From: an uncultured Oxalobacteraceae bacterium
GTDB taxonomy: Bacteria > Pseudomonadota > Gammaproteobacteria > Burkholderiales > Burkholderiaceae_D
Direction: 5' to 3'
Assembly: GCA_903862415.1 (NCBI GenBank)
Contig: CAIOYD010000024.1
Span: forward strand, 62,001 to 126,000
DNA length: 64,000 nucleotides
Under the pieces are notes generated by a model. It searched no databases. It saw only the letters and a program-made list of their open reading frames with translations, and was not told the origin of the DNA. The position numbers and the translations under genes were made by a program. This document shows, in pieces, positions 46,236 through 55,991 of the stretch; the first letter of the stretch is position 1; every line of letters starts with the position of its first letter.

Positions 46236-47777
46236 TTATCCCTGAGCCAGAAATAATTTGTAGACCGGATTAGCGGTTTCATCCCAGTGGCGATAACCCA
46301 GATTGGCGAGAAACTTTTTAAAGTCGCGCATTTCATTTTTAGGTACCTGCAGACCGACCAGAATGCGTCCATAGTCTGCACCATGATTGCGGTAATGGAA
46401 CAGGCTGATATTCCAGTTCGGTGCCATGCTCGACAGGAAGCGCATCAATGCGCCAGGACGTTCTGGAAATTCAAAACGGTACAGCAGTTCGTGTTCGGCC
46501 AGCGCGCTTTTGCCACCCACCAGATGGCGGATGTGCAGTTTGGCCAGCTCATCCTGGGATAAATCCAGTGTGGCAAAGCCGTGACGGGCGAAATTTTTGG
46601 CGATTTTGCCGGATTCGTTGCGGTCATTGACTTGAACACCGATAAAAATATGCGCCGATCGGGCGTCGCTGATACGGTAGTTAAATTCGGTCACATTGCG
46701 TGGGCCAACCAGTTCGCAAAAGCGCTTGAAGCTGCCGCGTTCTTCCGGAATGGTGACCGCAAATACGGCTTCGCGCGCCTCACCGATTTCAGCCCGTTCA
46801 GCCACAAAACGCAGCCGGTCGAAATTCATGTTGGCACCGCTGGCGATGGTAATCAGGCTGGCGTTTTTAAGTGGTTCTTTGTTGGCTTTGGCGCGTTCCA
46901 GATAGGCTTTGGCCCCTGCCACGGCGAGTGCGCCGGATGGTTCTAAAATGCTGCGGGTATCCTGAAACACATCTTTGAGCGCGGCGCAAATGGCATCGGT
47001 ATCGACCAGGATGACTTCATCGACATACAGTTTGGCCAGCCGGAAGGTTTCATCGCCCACCAGTTTGACGGCGGTGCCATCGGCAAACAGTCCGACCTCA
47101 GCCAGCTCGACCCGCTTGCCGGCATCCAGACTGCGTTTCATGGCATCAGCGTCAACAGTTTCGACACCGATAATTTTAATTTCCGGGCGTATGGCTTTGA
47201 CGAAGGCCGCAACACCGGCGAGCAAACCACCACCACCGATGGGGATGAAAATCGCATGAATAGGTTCAGCATGCTGACGTAAAATTTCCATGCCTATGGT
47301 GCCCTGACCGGCGATGACATCCGGATCATTGAAGGGATGAACAAAGGTCAGCTGGTGCTTTTTTTCCAGCATGAGCGCGTGGCTGTATGCGTCGGAATAC
47401 GAGTCGCCGTGCAAAATGACGTCGACATTGCTGCCGCCATGCTGTTTGACGGCGTCGATTTTGACTTGCGGGGTTGAATTCGGCATGACGATCATGGCGC
47501 GGCAATTCAGTTTGGCAGCGGAAAAAGCCACACCCTGGGCATGATTGCCGGCCGAAGCGCAAATCACGCCGCGCTTTAACAGCGCCGGGGTGAGCTGGGC
47601 CATACGGTTATAGGCACCGCGAATCTTAAAGCTGAAGACATTTTGCATATCTTCGCGTTTGAAGTAGATGCGGTTGCCATAGCGTTTGCTTAATGTCGGC
47701 GAAAGTTCCAGCGGAGTTTCAAAAGCGACATCATAGACACGCGAAGTGAGTATTTTTTTTAAGTAATCTGTGCTCAT
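46236..47777 (-). CDS. ilvA: Threonine ammonia-lyase, biosynthetic
   Basis: A 513-residue PLP enzyme making 2-oxobutyrate for isoleucine. The PLP Lys is in VFSFKIRGAYNRM, the phosphate loop is PIGGGGLLAGVAAFV, and SAGNHAQGVAFSA is conserved. Two ACT-like regulatory domains occupy residues about 330-513 (EERGSFKRFCELVGPRNVTE and EFPERPGALMRFLSSMAPNW), giving isoleucine feedback control. Length equals the E. coli enzyme. Confidence 0.96.
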   Translation of the reverse strand: MSTDYLKKILTSRVYDVAFETPLELSPTLSKRYGNRIYFKREDMQNVFSFKIRGAYNRMAQLTPALLKRGVICASAGNHAQGVAFSAAKLNCRAMIVMPNSTPQVKIDAVKQHGGSNVDVILHGDSYSDAYSHALMLEKKHQLTFVHPFNDPDVIAGQGTIGMEILRQHAEPIHAIFIPIGGGGLLAGVAAFVKAIRPEIKIIGVETVDADAMKRSLDAGKRVELAEVGLFADGTAVKLVGDETFRLAKLYVDEVILVDTDAICAALKDVFQDTRSILEPSGALAVAGAKAYLERAKANKEPLKNASLITIASGANMNFDRLRFVAERAEIGEAREAVFAVTIPEERGSFKRFCELVGPRNVTEFNYRISDARSAHIFIGVQVNDRNESGKIAKNFARHGFATLDLSQDELAKLHIRHLVGGKSALAEHELLYRFEFPERPGALMRFLSSMAPNWNISLFHYRNHGADYGRILVGLQVPKNEMRDFKKFLANLGYRHWDETANPVYKLFLAQG

Positions 47778-48123
47778 GCCAAACCCGTCACCAAAGAAGC
47801 GAGCATTATAAACTTAAAACCCTTAGCAGTTCTCCGGGGCGGGGTTGCTGAGGGTGAATAAGGCTGGTTTTGTCGGCAAAACGACCATATATCCCTGATT
47901 TATTACTAAATTAATAATTTAATGAAGAGTGTCAGAATGGATAAAATTCCGCACAATGGGATTTTTTTGACCAATTTAGTGCTCAATTGCGTCAAATTAC
48001 GCAGTTTTTCCGCATTTAATTTTGTCCTGAGACGGATTGTCGGTAACTCCGGTTAACGTGGTTTGGTGCAATGCGATAGAATGACAGCAATTATTTGCAT
48101 AACCTAAAATCATAGAATCACTG
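47778..48123. other. Divergent intergenic region, ilvA and FAD oxidoreductase
   Basis: 346 bases, AT-rich in the middle (47895-48030), no gene. For the plus strand TTAACG (48053-48058) and TAGAAT (48077-48082), 18 bases apart, make a plausible sigma-70 promoter 41 bases before the ATG at 48124. I see no attenuator leader peptide for ilvA. Confidence 0.5.
48053..48082 (+). promoter_or_regulatory. Candidate sigma-70 promoter for the 1321-residue oxidoreductase
   Basis: TTAACG, 18-base spacer, TAGAAT; each hexamer differs from consensus by two and one bases respectively. It leaves a short 5' leader. Confidence 0.35.
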
Positions 48124-51100
48124 ATGAACGCACCTGCCCAACTTCCCACCCTCAATGCGGCTGAACCAGATTCGGCCCGACTGCGGGAAATACCCTATAA
48201 CTACACCTCGTTTTCTGACCGCGAAATTGTCATTCGCCTGCTCGGTGAGCATGCCTGGCATTTGCTCGATACCTTACGAGGTGCGCGTCAGACCGGACGT
48301 TCTGCCCGTATGTTGTACGAAGTCCTGGGCGATATCTGGGTAGTGCAGCGTAATCCGTATTTGCAGGATGACTTGCTCGACAATCCCAAGCGGCGGCAAA
48401 ATTTGATCGAGGCCCTGCATCATCGCTTAGCCGAAGTCGACAAGCGTCGCTTGGACAGCAGCGAATCAGATCCGCAGGCACTGCAACGCAGCATGAGTGT
48501 GCAGGTGTTGTTACAGGCGGCCAGAGAAGCGGTGGAAAAATTTGCCCGCGAATTCCGCGAAACCTACGATTTGCGCAAACGCGCGATTCGTCTGCTGGGC
48601 AAACATACTGCCAAAGACAATATCAAATTTGATGGACTCTCACGGGTTTCGCATGTTACCGATGCCACTGACTGGCGCGTGGAATATCCGTTTTTGGTGC
48701 TCACCCCAGACAGTGAAGATGAAATGGCCGGTCTGGTGAAAAGTTGTATCGAGTTAGGGCTTACTATCATCCCGCGCGGTGGTGGAACTGGTTATACCGG
48801 TGGCGCCATTCCGTTGACGGCGCTCTCCGCAGTGATCAATACAGAAAAACTGGAAGCGCTGGGTGCGGTTGAAATGACGCTCTTGCCGGGTTTGAGCACG
48901 CCGTATGCCACTATTTATTCCGGTGCCGGTGTGGTCACCAAACGGGTGACGGATGCGGCTGAAAAAGCAGGATTTGTGTTTGCGGTCGACCCGACCTCGG
49001 CCGAAGCTTCCTGTATTGGCGGTAATGTGGCCATGAATGCCGGTGGTAAAAAAGCGGTGTTATGGGGTACGGCGCTGGATAATCTGGCGTCCTGGCGCAT
49101 GGTGGATCCGAATGGTGACTGGCTCGAAGTAACCCGTCTGGAACATAATCTGGGCAAAATCCACGACGTTGAAGTCGCCAAATTTTTGCTGGAATGGACT
49201 CATCCGGGACAAAAAAGCCCGTTTAAAACCGAACAACTCGATATTCCCGGCCGACGCTTCCGCAAGGAAGGCTTGGGCAAGGATGTGACGGATAAGTTTC
49301 TCGCTGGTTTGCCCGGAGTGCAGAAAGAAGGTTGTGATGGCCTGATCACGTCGGCGCGCTGGATTTTGCACAAAATGCCCAAATTCACCCGCACTGTCTG
49401 TCTGGAGTTTTTTGGTCAGGCGCGTGAGGCGATTCCTTCGATTGTCGAAATCAAGGATTATCTGGATGGGCAAACCAAACAGGGCGGTGCTATTCTGGCC
49501 GGTCTGGAGCATCTCGATGAGCGTTATCTGCGTGCGGTGGGCTATGCCACCAAATCGAAACGCGGTGTACTGCCGAAAATGGCACTCTTTGGCGACATCG
49601 TCGGTGATGATGAAAATGCGGTCGCCATTGCCGCCTCTGAAGTGATCCGGATTGCCAATACCCGTGTGGGTGAAGGGTTTGTGGCGGTTTCACCGGAAGC
49701 ACGCAAAAAATTCTGGCTTGACCGCGCCAAAACGGCGGCCATTTCCAAGCATACCAACGCGTTTAAAATTAATGAAGACGTGGTGATTCCGCTCGACCGC
49801 ATGGGTGAATACACCGACGGCATTGAACGCATCAATATCGAACTGTCGGTTCAAAATAAACTGGCACTGGTCAAGGCACTGGGCGAGTTTTTTGCTCATG
49901 GCAATTTGCCGCTGGGTAAAAATGAAGACGGTGAAGGAATACCCGCAGCTGAAATTTTTGAAGACCGGGTAGCACAGGCGCAAACTTTGCTGGAAGCGGT
50001 TAATCTGCGCTGGCAAACATTGCTGGCCCAGTTGGATTCGCCGCTGGCCGGTTTGCTGCCACAACTGGGGGCTATCGGACTTGAAGCACTGATCCCGGCA
50101 CTGGAGTTGCGTCTGCAATCCCAGCCACAGTTGACGCTGTTTGATGTGGTGCAGGACCGGACTATCCGGATTTCCTGGAAAAATGAAATCCGTGCGCAAC
50201 TGCGGCAAATTTTCAATGGTGCCGCCTTCCGCCTGATTCTGGAAGAGTGCGTCACTACTCACAAAAAAATTCTGCGCAGTCGTGTATTTGTCGCACTGCA
50301 CATGCATGCCGGTGACGGTAATGTGCATACCAATATTCCGGTCAACTCGGATGACTACGCCATGCTGCAGGTAGCCCATGCCGCCGTGGCGCGCATCATG
50401 GTGCTGGCGCGTCAGTTGAATGGTGTCATTTCTGGTGAACACGGTATCGGCATTACCAAACTGGAATACCTGCTTGATACCGAGATGAGCGACTTTCGGG
50501 ACTATAAAATGCGCATTGATCCGGAAGGGCGCTTTAATAAAGGCAAGCTGCTCAATATGCCCGGGCTGGACGCGGATTTGCGTAATGCCTATACCCCATC
50601 GTTTGGTTTGATGGGACATGAGTCGCTGATCATGCAGCAAAGCGCCATCGGTGCGATTGCTGGCAGCATCAAAGACTGTCTGCGTTGCGGCAAGTGCAAA
50701 CCGGTGTGTGCCACCCATGTGCCTAGGGCCAATTTATTGTATTCGCCACGTAATAAAATTCTCGCTACTTCGCTGCTGATTGAAGCGTTTCTGTATGAAG
50801 AGCAAACCCGGCGTGGGATTTCGATTCGCCACTGGGAAGAATTTGAAGACGTGGCTGATCACTGTACCGTTTGTCATAAATGCCTCACACCCTGCCCGGT
50901 CGATATCGACTTTGGTGATGTGTCGATGAACATGCGCAATCTGCTGCGCAAGATGGACAAGAAATCGTTCAATCCTGGTACGTGGACATCGATGTTTTTC
51001 CTCAATGCCCGCGATCCGGCGACCATTAAAATAGCCCGTCAGATTATTTTTGGCTGGGGTGTAGGCATGCAGCGACTCGGGAATGCGTTGTTGAAAACCC

Positions 51101-52089
51101 TGATTAAAAAGCAGACCAAAGCACCACCGGCTACGGTGGGTAAAGCACCGGTGCGTGAACAGGTGATTCATTTCATCAACAAAAAAATGCCCGGCAATCT
51201 GCCGAAAAAAACCGCCCGCGCCCTGCTCGATATTGAAGACGATAAAGTGGTGCCGATTATTCGTAATCCGCTCACCACCCACGCGGAAACCGAAGCGGTG
51301 TTTTATTTCCCCGGCTGTGGATCGGAACGGCTGTTTTCTCAGGTCGGACTGGCGACTCAGGCCATGCTGTGGCATGTGGGTGTGCAGACGGTGCTGCCGC
51401 CGGGTTATCTGTGCTGTGGTTATCCGCAGCGCAGCATTGGCGACTTTGAAAAAGGCGAAAAAATTATCACCGATAACCGTGTGCTGTTTCATCGCATGGC
51501 CAATACACTCAATTATCTCGATATTAAAACCGTGGTGGTGTCTTGCGGTACCTGTTACGACCAGCTCGCTGGTTACGAGTTTGATAAAATTTTCCCGGGT
51601 TGCCGCATGCTCGATATTCATGAATATCTGCTGGAAAAAAATCTCAAACTCGAAGGTGTTTCCGGTACCCGCTACATGTATCACGATCCCTGTCATACGC
51701 CGATGAAACTGCAGGACCCGCTGAAAACCGTGAATGCCCTGATCACCACAGTGGATGCGCAAAAAATCGAAAAGAATGACCGTTGCTGTGGTGAAGCTGG
51801 CACGCTGGCGGTGTCACGTCCGGATATCTCTACCCAGATCCGTTTCCGCAAGGAAGAAGAAATGACTAAAGGGGCGGATAAGTTACGTGCCGACGGTTTT
51901 GCCGGCGAGGTAAAAATCCTCACTTCCTGCCCTGCCTGCCTGCAGGGCTTGACGCGCTTTAATGCCGACAGTGACACCAGTGCCGATTATATTGTGGTCG
52001 AAATGGCGCGCCATTTGCTGGGTGAAAACTGGCTGCCGGATTATGTGGGCTTGGCCAATAACGGTGGGATTGAACGGGTGTTGGTGTAA
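48124..52089 (+). CDS. Giant FAD-linked oxidase with 4Fe-4S and CCG domains (DUF3683 family)
   Basis: A 1321-residue fusion. Residues about 1-170 are the helical DUF3683-type domain ([20 protein letters not shown]). A PCMH-type FAD domain follows ([36 protein letters not shown]), then the FAD-oxidase C-terminal domain ([26 protein letters not shown]). Next are two ferredoxin clusters, [11 protein letters not shown] and [12 protein letters not shown], and two cysteine-rich CCG domains ([11 protein letters not shown]...CCGYPQ and HDPCHTP...CCGEAG). The chain resembles GlcD/D-lactate dehydrogenase joined to GlpC, so a 2-hydroxyacid dehydrogenase feeding electrons to the quinone pool is the best inference. 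Cytoplasmic or membrane-peripheral. It overlaps the HIT gene by one base. Confidence 0.88.
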   Translation: MNAPAQLPTLNAAEPDSARLREIPYNYTSFSDREIVIRLLGEHAWHLLDTLRGARQTGRSARMLYEVLGDIWVVQRNPYLQDDLLDNPKRRQNLIEALHHRLAEVDKRRLDSSESDPQALQRSMSVQVLLQAAREAVEKFAREFRETYDLRKRAIRLLGKHTAKDNIKFDGLSRVSHVTDATDWRVEYPFLVLTPDSEDEMAGLVKSCIELGLTIIPRGGGTGYTGGAIPLTALSAVINTEKLEALGAVEMTLLPGLSTPYATIYSGAGVVTKRVTDAAEKAGFVFAVDPTSAEASCIGGNVAMNAGGKKAVLWGTALDNLASWRMVDPNGDWLEVTRLEHNLGKIHDVEVAKFLLEWTHPGQKSPFKTEQLDIPGRRFRKEGLGKDVTDKFLAGLPGVQKEGCDGLITSARWILHKMPKFTRTVCLEFFGQAREAIPSIVEIKDYLDGQTKQGGAILAGLEHLDERYLRAVGYATKSKRGVLPKMALFGDIVGDDENAVAIAASEVIRIANTRVGEGFVAVSPEARKKFWLDRAKTAAISKHTNAFKINEDVVIPLDRMGEYTDGIERINIELSVQNKLALVKALGEFFAHGNLPLGKNEDGEGIPAAEIFEDRVAQAQTLLEAVNLRWQTLLAQLDSPLAGLLPQLGAIGLEALIPALELRLQSQPQLTLFDVVQDRTIRISWKNEIRAQLRQIFNGAAFRLILEECVTTHKKILRSRVFVALHMHAGDGNVHTNIPVNSDDYAMLQVAHAAVARIMVLARQLNGVISGEHGIGITKLEYLLDTEMSDFRDYKMRIDPEGRFNKGKLLNMPGLDADLRNAYTPSFGLMGHESLIMQQSAIGAIAGSIKDCLRCGKCKPVCATHVPRANLLYSPRNKILATSLLIEAFLYEEQTRRGISIRHWEEFEDVADHCTVCHKCLTPCPVDIDFGDVSMNMRNLLRKMDKKSFNPGTWTSMFFLNARDPATIKIARQIIFGWGVGMQRLGNALLKTLIKKQTKAPPATVGKAPVREQVIHFINKKMPGNLPKKTARALLDIEDDKVVPIIRNPLTTHAETEAVFYFPGCGSERLFSQVGLATQAMLWHVGVQTVLPPGYLCCGYPQRSIGDFEKGEKIITDNRVLFHRMANTLNYLDIKTVVVSCGTCYDQLAGYEFDKIFPGCRMLDIHEYLLEKNLKLEGVSGTRYMYHDPCHTPMKLQDPLKTVNALITTVDAQKIEKNDRCCGEAGTLAVSRPDISTQIRFRKEEEMTKGADKLRADGFAGEVKILTSCPACLQGLTRFNADSDTSADYIVVEMARHLLGENWLPDYVGLANNGGIERVLV

Positions 52090-52526
52090 TGATGGATCAT
52101 TGCGAATTGTGTCAACCGTCCGGTCACATTATTTTTAGCGCGCCGCAGTGGCGTGTGGTGTTGGTCGATGATGCCAATTATCCGGGCTTCTGTCGGGTTA
52201 TCTGGCATGAGCACATCCGTGAAATGACCGATCTGGTACCAGCGCAACGCCAGTTGCTCATGGACGTGGTCTGGCTGGTGGAAACGGTATTGCGCGAAGT
52301 GTTGCAGCCGCATAAAATCAATCTGGCCAGTTTTGGTAACGTCGTACCGCATCTGCACTGGCATGTGATTCCGCGCTTTGAAGATGATGTGCATTTCCCC
52401 AATCCGGTCTGGGGCAAGATCGAACGCGGCAGCAGTGCGGCCCACCGGCTGGCGCTGTTGCCGGTGCTGGAAGCCGAGTTGAAATCGCGTTTGGCGGTTA
52501 TTGGTGTATTACGCCCTGCGGGCTAA
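52089..52526 (+). CDS. HIT-family protein
   Basis: A 145-residue histidine-triad hydrolase or transferase acting on nucleotide phosphoramidates or dinucleoside polyphosphates. The triad is VPHLHWHVIPRFEDD, and LASFGNVVPHLH is typical of the betaproteobacterial HIT subgroup. The start shares a base with the oxidoreductase stop. The last residues (IGVLRPAG) and the TAA stop are encoded by a REP-like palindrome, so the native C-terminus has been replaced or extended. Confidence 0.88.
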   Translation: MMDHCELCQPSGHIIFSAPQWRVVLVDDANYPGFCRVIWHEHIREMTDLVPAQRQLLMDVVWLVETVLREVLQPHKINLASFGNVVPHLHWHVIPRFEDDVHFPNPVWGKIERGSSAAHRLALLPVLEAELKSRLAVIGVLRPAG

Positions 52527-52536
52527 TACACCCTAC
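52501..52536. repeat. REP-like palindrome, copy D
   Basis: GGTGTATTACGCCC, loop TGC, GGGCTAATACACC followed by CTAC. It overlaps the end of the HIT coding sequence; the TAA in GGCTAATAC is its stop codon. Confidence 0.9.
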
Positions 52537-52566
52537 GCAATTTACGTAATCACCTTTGAAAACACC

Positions 52567-52962
52567 ATGAATCCGACCTCTATTAATGTCCGTACCAAGT
52601 CTAAAGTGCTTGAAATTGCATTTGAAGACAAGAGTTTTACTCTGCCGTTTGAATTTTTACGGGTGTATTCACCTTCCGCCGAAGTGCGTGGCCATGGTGT
52701 CGGACAGGAAGTGTTGCAGACCGGTCATCGGGAGGTGACCCTCACTGCGCTCGAACCGGTCGGGAATTATGCGGTGCAGCCGCATTTCAGTGATGGCCAC
52801 AATAGCGGTATTTACACCTGGGAGCACCTGCTCTGGCTGGGTGAAAACCAGTCGCGTCTGTGGCAGGAATATCTGGCTAAACTACAGGCGGCTGGGTTTC
52901 CCGGCGAGACCGGACGTGATGTAACGATGCTTAAAGCGGGTAAAAGTTGCTCTTCGAGCTAA
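52567..52962 (+). CDS. DUF971 (gamma-butyrobetaine hydroxylase N-terminal-like) protein
   Basis: A 131-residue single-domain protein. Conserved blocks are RVYSPSAEVRGHG, GNYAVQPHFSDGHNSGIYTW and HLLWLG, the DUF971/GBBH-N zinc-binding-like fold. The ATG at 52567 starts the domain; 22 upstream codons come from the REP-like repeat. In Burkholderiales it commonly precedes ubiE, as here (64 bases away). In the larger GBBH enzyme this domain is N-terminal; alone, its role is unknown, perhaps iron-sulfur or ubiquinone related. Confidence 0.85.
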   Translation: MNPTSINVRTKSKVLEIAFEDKSFTLPFEFLRVYSPSAEVRGHGVGQEVLQTGHREVTLTALEPVGNYAVQPHFSDGHNSGIYTWEHLLWLGENQSRLWQEYLAKLQAAGFPGETGRDVTMLKAGKSCSSS

Positions 52963-52981
52963 CTTCAGGCGATAAAAGCTC

Positions 52982-52987
52982 TATAAT
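52982..52987 (+). promoter_or_regulatory. Candidate -10 box for ubiE
   Basis: Perfect TATAAT 39 bases before the ubiE ATG; the -35 position is poor (CTAACT region). It could give ubiE-ubiJ-ubiB a promoter of its own. Confidence 0.3.
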
Positions 52988-53026
52988 TGAGCCTCTGAAG
53001 CTTTCCGCTCCTCACTTACCTACATC

Positions 53027-53758
53027 ATGACAAATACCCATTTTGGTTACAGCACGGTCGAAGAAAACGAAAAAGTTCATAAAGTGGCCGAAGTATTTCA
53101 TTCGGTAGCAGCTAAATACGACGTGATGAATGATTTGATGTCGGCTGGCTTACATCGCGCCTGGAAAATTTTCACCATTGCTCAGGCCGGTGTGCGACCA
53201 GGCTTTAAAGTGCTCGATATTGCCGGTGGCACCGGTGATTTGTCCAAAGAATTTGCCCGTCAGGCCGGACCAACCGGCGAAGTCTGGCTGACCGACATCA
53301 ATGAATCGATGCTGCGCGTCGGCCGCGACCGGCTACTCAATAAAGGCATTATTACTCCGACGCTGTTGTGCGACGCTGAAAAAATTCCGTTTCCAGATAA
53401 TTATTTTGATCGGGTTACTGTAGCGTTCGGCCTGCGCAACATGACCCATAAAGATCAGGCGCTGGCAGAAATGCGCCGGGTACTCAAGCCCGGTGGTAAA
53501 TTGCTGGTGTTGGAATTTTCCAAAGTGGCTCCGATGTTGCAAAAACCATATGATCTGTATTCGTTTTCGGTGTTGCCATGGTTGGGAAAAATGATTGCCA
53601 ACGATGCTGATAGTTATCGCTATCTGGCCGAATCCATCCGCATGCATCCGGATCAGGAAACCCTGAAAACCATGTTGCAACAGGCTGGACTTGAAAATGT
53701 CAACTATTTCAATTTGTCGGCCGGTGTTGCGGCGCTGCATACCGGCATCAAAATGTAA
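53027..53758 (+). CDS. ubiE: Ubiquinone/menaquinone C-methyltransferase
   Basis: A 243-residue SAM-dependent methyltransferase of ubiquinone synthesis. Signatures: [20 protein letters not shown], the SAM loop [28 protein letters not shown] and [17 protein letters not shown] at the C-terminus. It leads ubiE-ubiJ-ubiB with a five-base gap to ubiJ. Confidence 0.96.
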   Translation: MTNTHFGYSTVEENEKVHKVAEVFHSVAAKYDVMNDLMSAGLHRAWKIFTIAQAGVRPGFKVLDIAGGTGDLSKEFARQAGPTGEVWLTDINESMLRVGRDRLLNKGIITPTLLCDAEKIPFPDNYFDRVTVAFGLRNMTHKDQALAEMRRVLKPGGKLLVLEFSKVAPMLQKPYDLYSFSVLPWLGKMIANDADSYRYLAESIRMHPDQETLKTMLQQAGLENVNYFNLSAGVAALHTGIKM

Positions 53759-53763
53759 GCCTC

Positions 53764-54372
53764 ATGAATCTACCTTTACCGCCGTTGGCCCAGTTGCTGG
53801 TGCCGGCCTTGAATCATTTGATCGCACAGGAACCCTGGGCAAGCACGCAACTGCAGCAGCATGCCGGCAAAGTGGCCTGTCTGGATCTGTCGGGCAAGAC
53901 CTTGCGGGTGCAAATTACCGCGCCCGGTTATTTGCAGGCGGCCCCCGATGAGCTCGGCGCCAACGTCACCATTCGCATCAATCCGGCCGATTTACCACTT
54001 ATCTGGCAAGACCGTGAACGCGCCGTCGCGTATGTCAAACTTGAAGGTGATGCCGATCTGGCGCAAACCCTGTCGGAACTGGGTAAGAATTTGCGCTGGG
54101 ATGCAGAGCAGCAGTTGAGCCAGATTTTTGGCGATATCGCTGGCAGGCGTCTGGCTGGCTCGGGAAAAAAATTGCTCGCCACACTGCAAACCAGCGCGCA
54201 AAAAATTCAGGAAAATCTGGCCGAATATTTTTTGGAAGAAAACCCCATGCTGGTGCGGCCTGCCAAAGTGGCTGAGTTTTCTCAGGAAGTCGGCCGTACC
54301 CGTGATGATGTGGAACGTTTGATGAAGCGCATCGAAAAATTAGAAAAGGCGCTGCCGGATAATCATGTTTAA
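53764..54372 (+). CDS. ubiJ: Ubiquinone biosynthesis accessory factor UbiJ
   Basis: A 202-residue protein with an SCP2-like lipid-binding domain (residues about 15-115: [40 protein letters not shown]) and a C-terminal coiled coil ([20 protein letters not shown]). UbiJ with UbiK holds ubiquinone intermediates in the Ubi metabolon. Identity rests on domain layout and on its place between ubiE and ubiB; it overlaps ubiB by eight bases. Confidence 0.88.
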   Translation: MNLPLPPLAQLLVPALNHLIAQEPWASTQLQQHAGKVACLDLSGKTLRVQITAPGYLQAAPDELGANVTIRINPADLPLIWQDRERAVAYVKLEGDADLAQTLSELGKNLRWDAEQQLSQIFGDIAGRRLAGSGKKLLATLQTSAQKIQENLAEYFLEENPMLVRPAKVAEFSQEVGRTRDDVERLMKRIEKLEKALPDNHV

Positions 54373-55918
54373 ATTTTTTCGTTTATTAAAAATCTTTTCC
54401 GTCACCATTCGTTACGGACTCGATGAAATCGCTTTTTCCAGTCTGGGCGTCGGCCGTGCCGTGCGCGCACTGGAATTGCTGCTGTTCTGGCGCGATTTAA
54501 GTGCCCCGCGTGGTCAGCGTTTGCGCTGCGCGCTGGAAGAGTTGGGGCCGATTTTTGTCAAGTTTGGTCAGGTACTCTCTACCCGGCGTGATCTGATGCC
54601 CATGGATATTGCCGATGAGCTGGCCAAGTTGCAGGATCAGGTGCCTCCTTTTAACACCGATCTGGCTATTGCGCAGATTATCAAATCGCTGGGTGCCCAT
54701 CCGGATGAATTGTTTGCCAGTTTTGAGCGTACTCCGGTAGCTTCAGCGTCGATCGCCCAGGTGCATTTTGCGGTGTTGAAATCCGGCCGCGAAGTGGCGG
54801 TCAAAGTGCTGCGCCCTGGCATGAAAAAAAGTATTGATCAGGATGTGGCGCTCATGCATGTGGCGGCGGGTTTGCTGCAGAGCCTGTGGTCCGATGGCCG
54901 ACGTCTTAAACCCCGCGAAGTAGTGGCTGAATTTGATAAATATTTGCATGATGAACTCGATCTGATGCGCGAAGCAGCCAATGGCAGCCAGCTGCGCCGC
55001 AATTTTTCCGGTTCGGATTTGTTGCTGGTGCCGGAAATGTTTTGGGATTACTGCTCCAATTCAGTGATCGTCATGGAGCGCATGAAGGGGATTCCGATCT
55101 CGCAAACCCAACAATTGCTGGCCGCTGGGGTGGATCTGAAAAAACTCTCACGCGATGGCGTAGCGATTTTTTTCACCCAGATTTTTCGCGACGGTTTCTT
55201 TCACGCTGATATGCATCCAGGGAATATCATGGTGTCAGTTGATCCGGCGACTTTTGGTCGTTACATCGCACTCGATTTCGGTATTGTTGGCACGCTCAAT
55301 GATTTCGATAAAGATTATCTGTCGCAAAATTTTCTGGCCTTTTTTCGTCGCGATTATAAACGCGTGGCGCAAGCGCATATCGAATCCGGGTGGGCGCCAA
55401 AAGATACTCGCGTGGATGAACTTGAAGCTGCCGTGCGCGCCTGTTGTGAACCAATTTTTGACCGGCCGTTAAAAGACATTTCCTTCGGCGTGGTGCTGCT
55501 GCGCTTATTTCAGACCTCACGACGATTCAATGTCGAAGTCCAGCCACAACTGGTGTTGCTGCAAAAAACTTTGCTCAATATTGAAGGTCTGGGGCGACAG
55601 CTTGATCCGGAGCTGGATTTGTGGAAAACCGCCAAGCCATATCTGGAAAACTGGATGTCCGAGCAGATGGGATGGAAAGGTATCTGGCAAAACTTGCAAA
55701 TTGAAGCCCCGCGTTATGCGCACATGATTCCGCAATTGCCACGGCTGCTGCATCAGTCACTGTCGCGCTCGGCCGATGATCCGCAGCCACAATTACTCAC
55801 CCAGTTACTTCAGGAACAAAAAAACACCAATTTGCTGTTGCGTACCCTGATGTGGCTGGTTGGTGGTTTTCTTGGTGGGGTGATATTAATGCAGCTGTGG
55901 TCGATATTTGAGTATTGA
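54365..55918 (+). CDS. ubiB: Ubiquinone biosynthesis atypical kinase/ATPase UbiB
   Basis: A 517-residue ABC1/ADCK-family protein. The family KxGQ motif is [16 protein letters not shown], the Ala-rich nucleotide loop [14 protein letters not shown], catalytic region [13 protein letters not shown] and metal site ALDFGIVG. Two C-terminal transmembrane helices ([20 protein letters not shown]) anchor it in the inner membrane. It helps extract or move lipid-soluble intermediates for the Ubi complex. Confidence 0.96.
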   Translation: MFKFFRLLKIFSVTIRYGLDEIAFSSLGVGRAVRALELLLFWRDLSAPRGQRLRCALEELGPIFVKFGQVLSTRRDLMPMDIADELAKLQDQVPPFNTDLAIAQIIKSLGAHPDELFASFERTPVASASIAQVHFAVLKSGREVAVKVLRPGMKKSIDQDVALMHVAAGLLQSLWSDGRRLKPREVVAEFDKYLHDELDLMREAANGSQLRRNFSGSDLLLVPEMFWDYCSNSVIVMERMKGIPISQTQQLLAAGVDLKKLSRDGVAIFFTQIFRDGFFHADMHPGNIMVSVDPATFGRYIALDFGIVGTLNDFDKDYLSQNFLAFFRRDYKRVAQAHIESGWAPKDTRVDELEAAVRACCEPIFDRPLKDISFGVVLLRLFQTSRRFNVEVQPQLVLLQKTLLNIEGLGRQLDPELDLWKTAKPYLENWMSEQMGWKGIWQNLQIEAPRYAHMIPQLPRLLHQSLSRSADDPQPQLLTQLLQEQKNTNLLLRTLMWLVGGFLGGVILMQLWSIFEY

Positions 55919-55991
55919 TTCATGACTGGTATTCTGCGATATTCTCTGCAGGCGTCCACATCGGTCTTTGATGTCGACGCCTGTTGCACGA

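Noticed and set aside
49690-51762. Two 342-codon frames opposite the FAD oxidoreductase
   Set aside because: They are antisense to well-conserved domains and show no family features.
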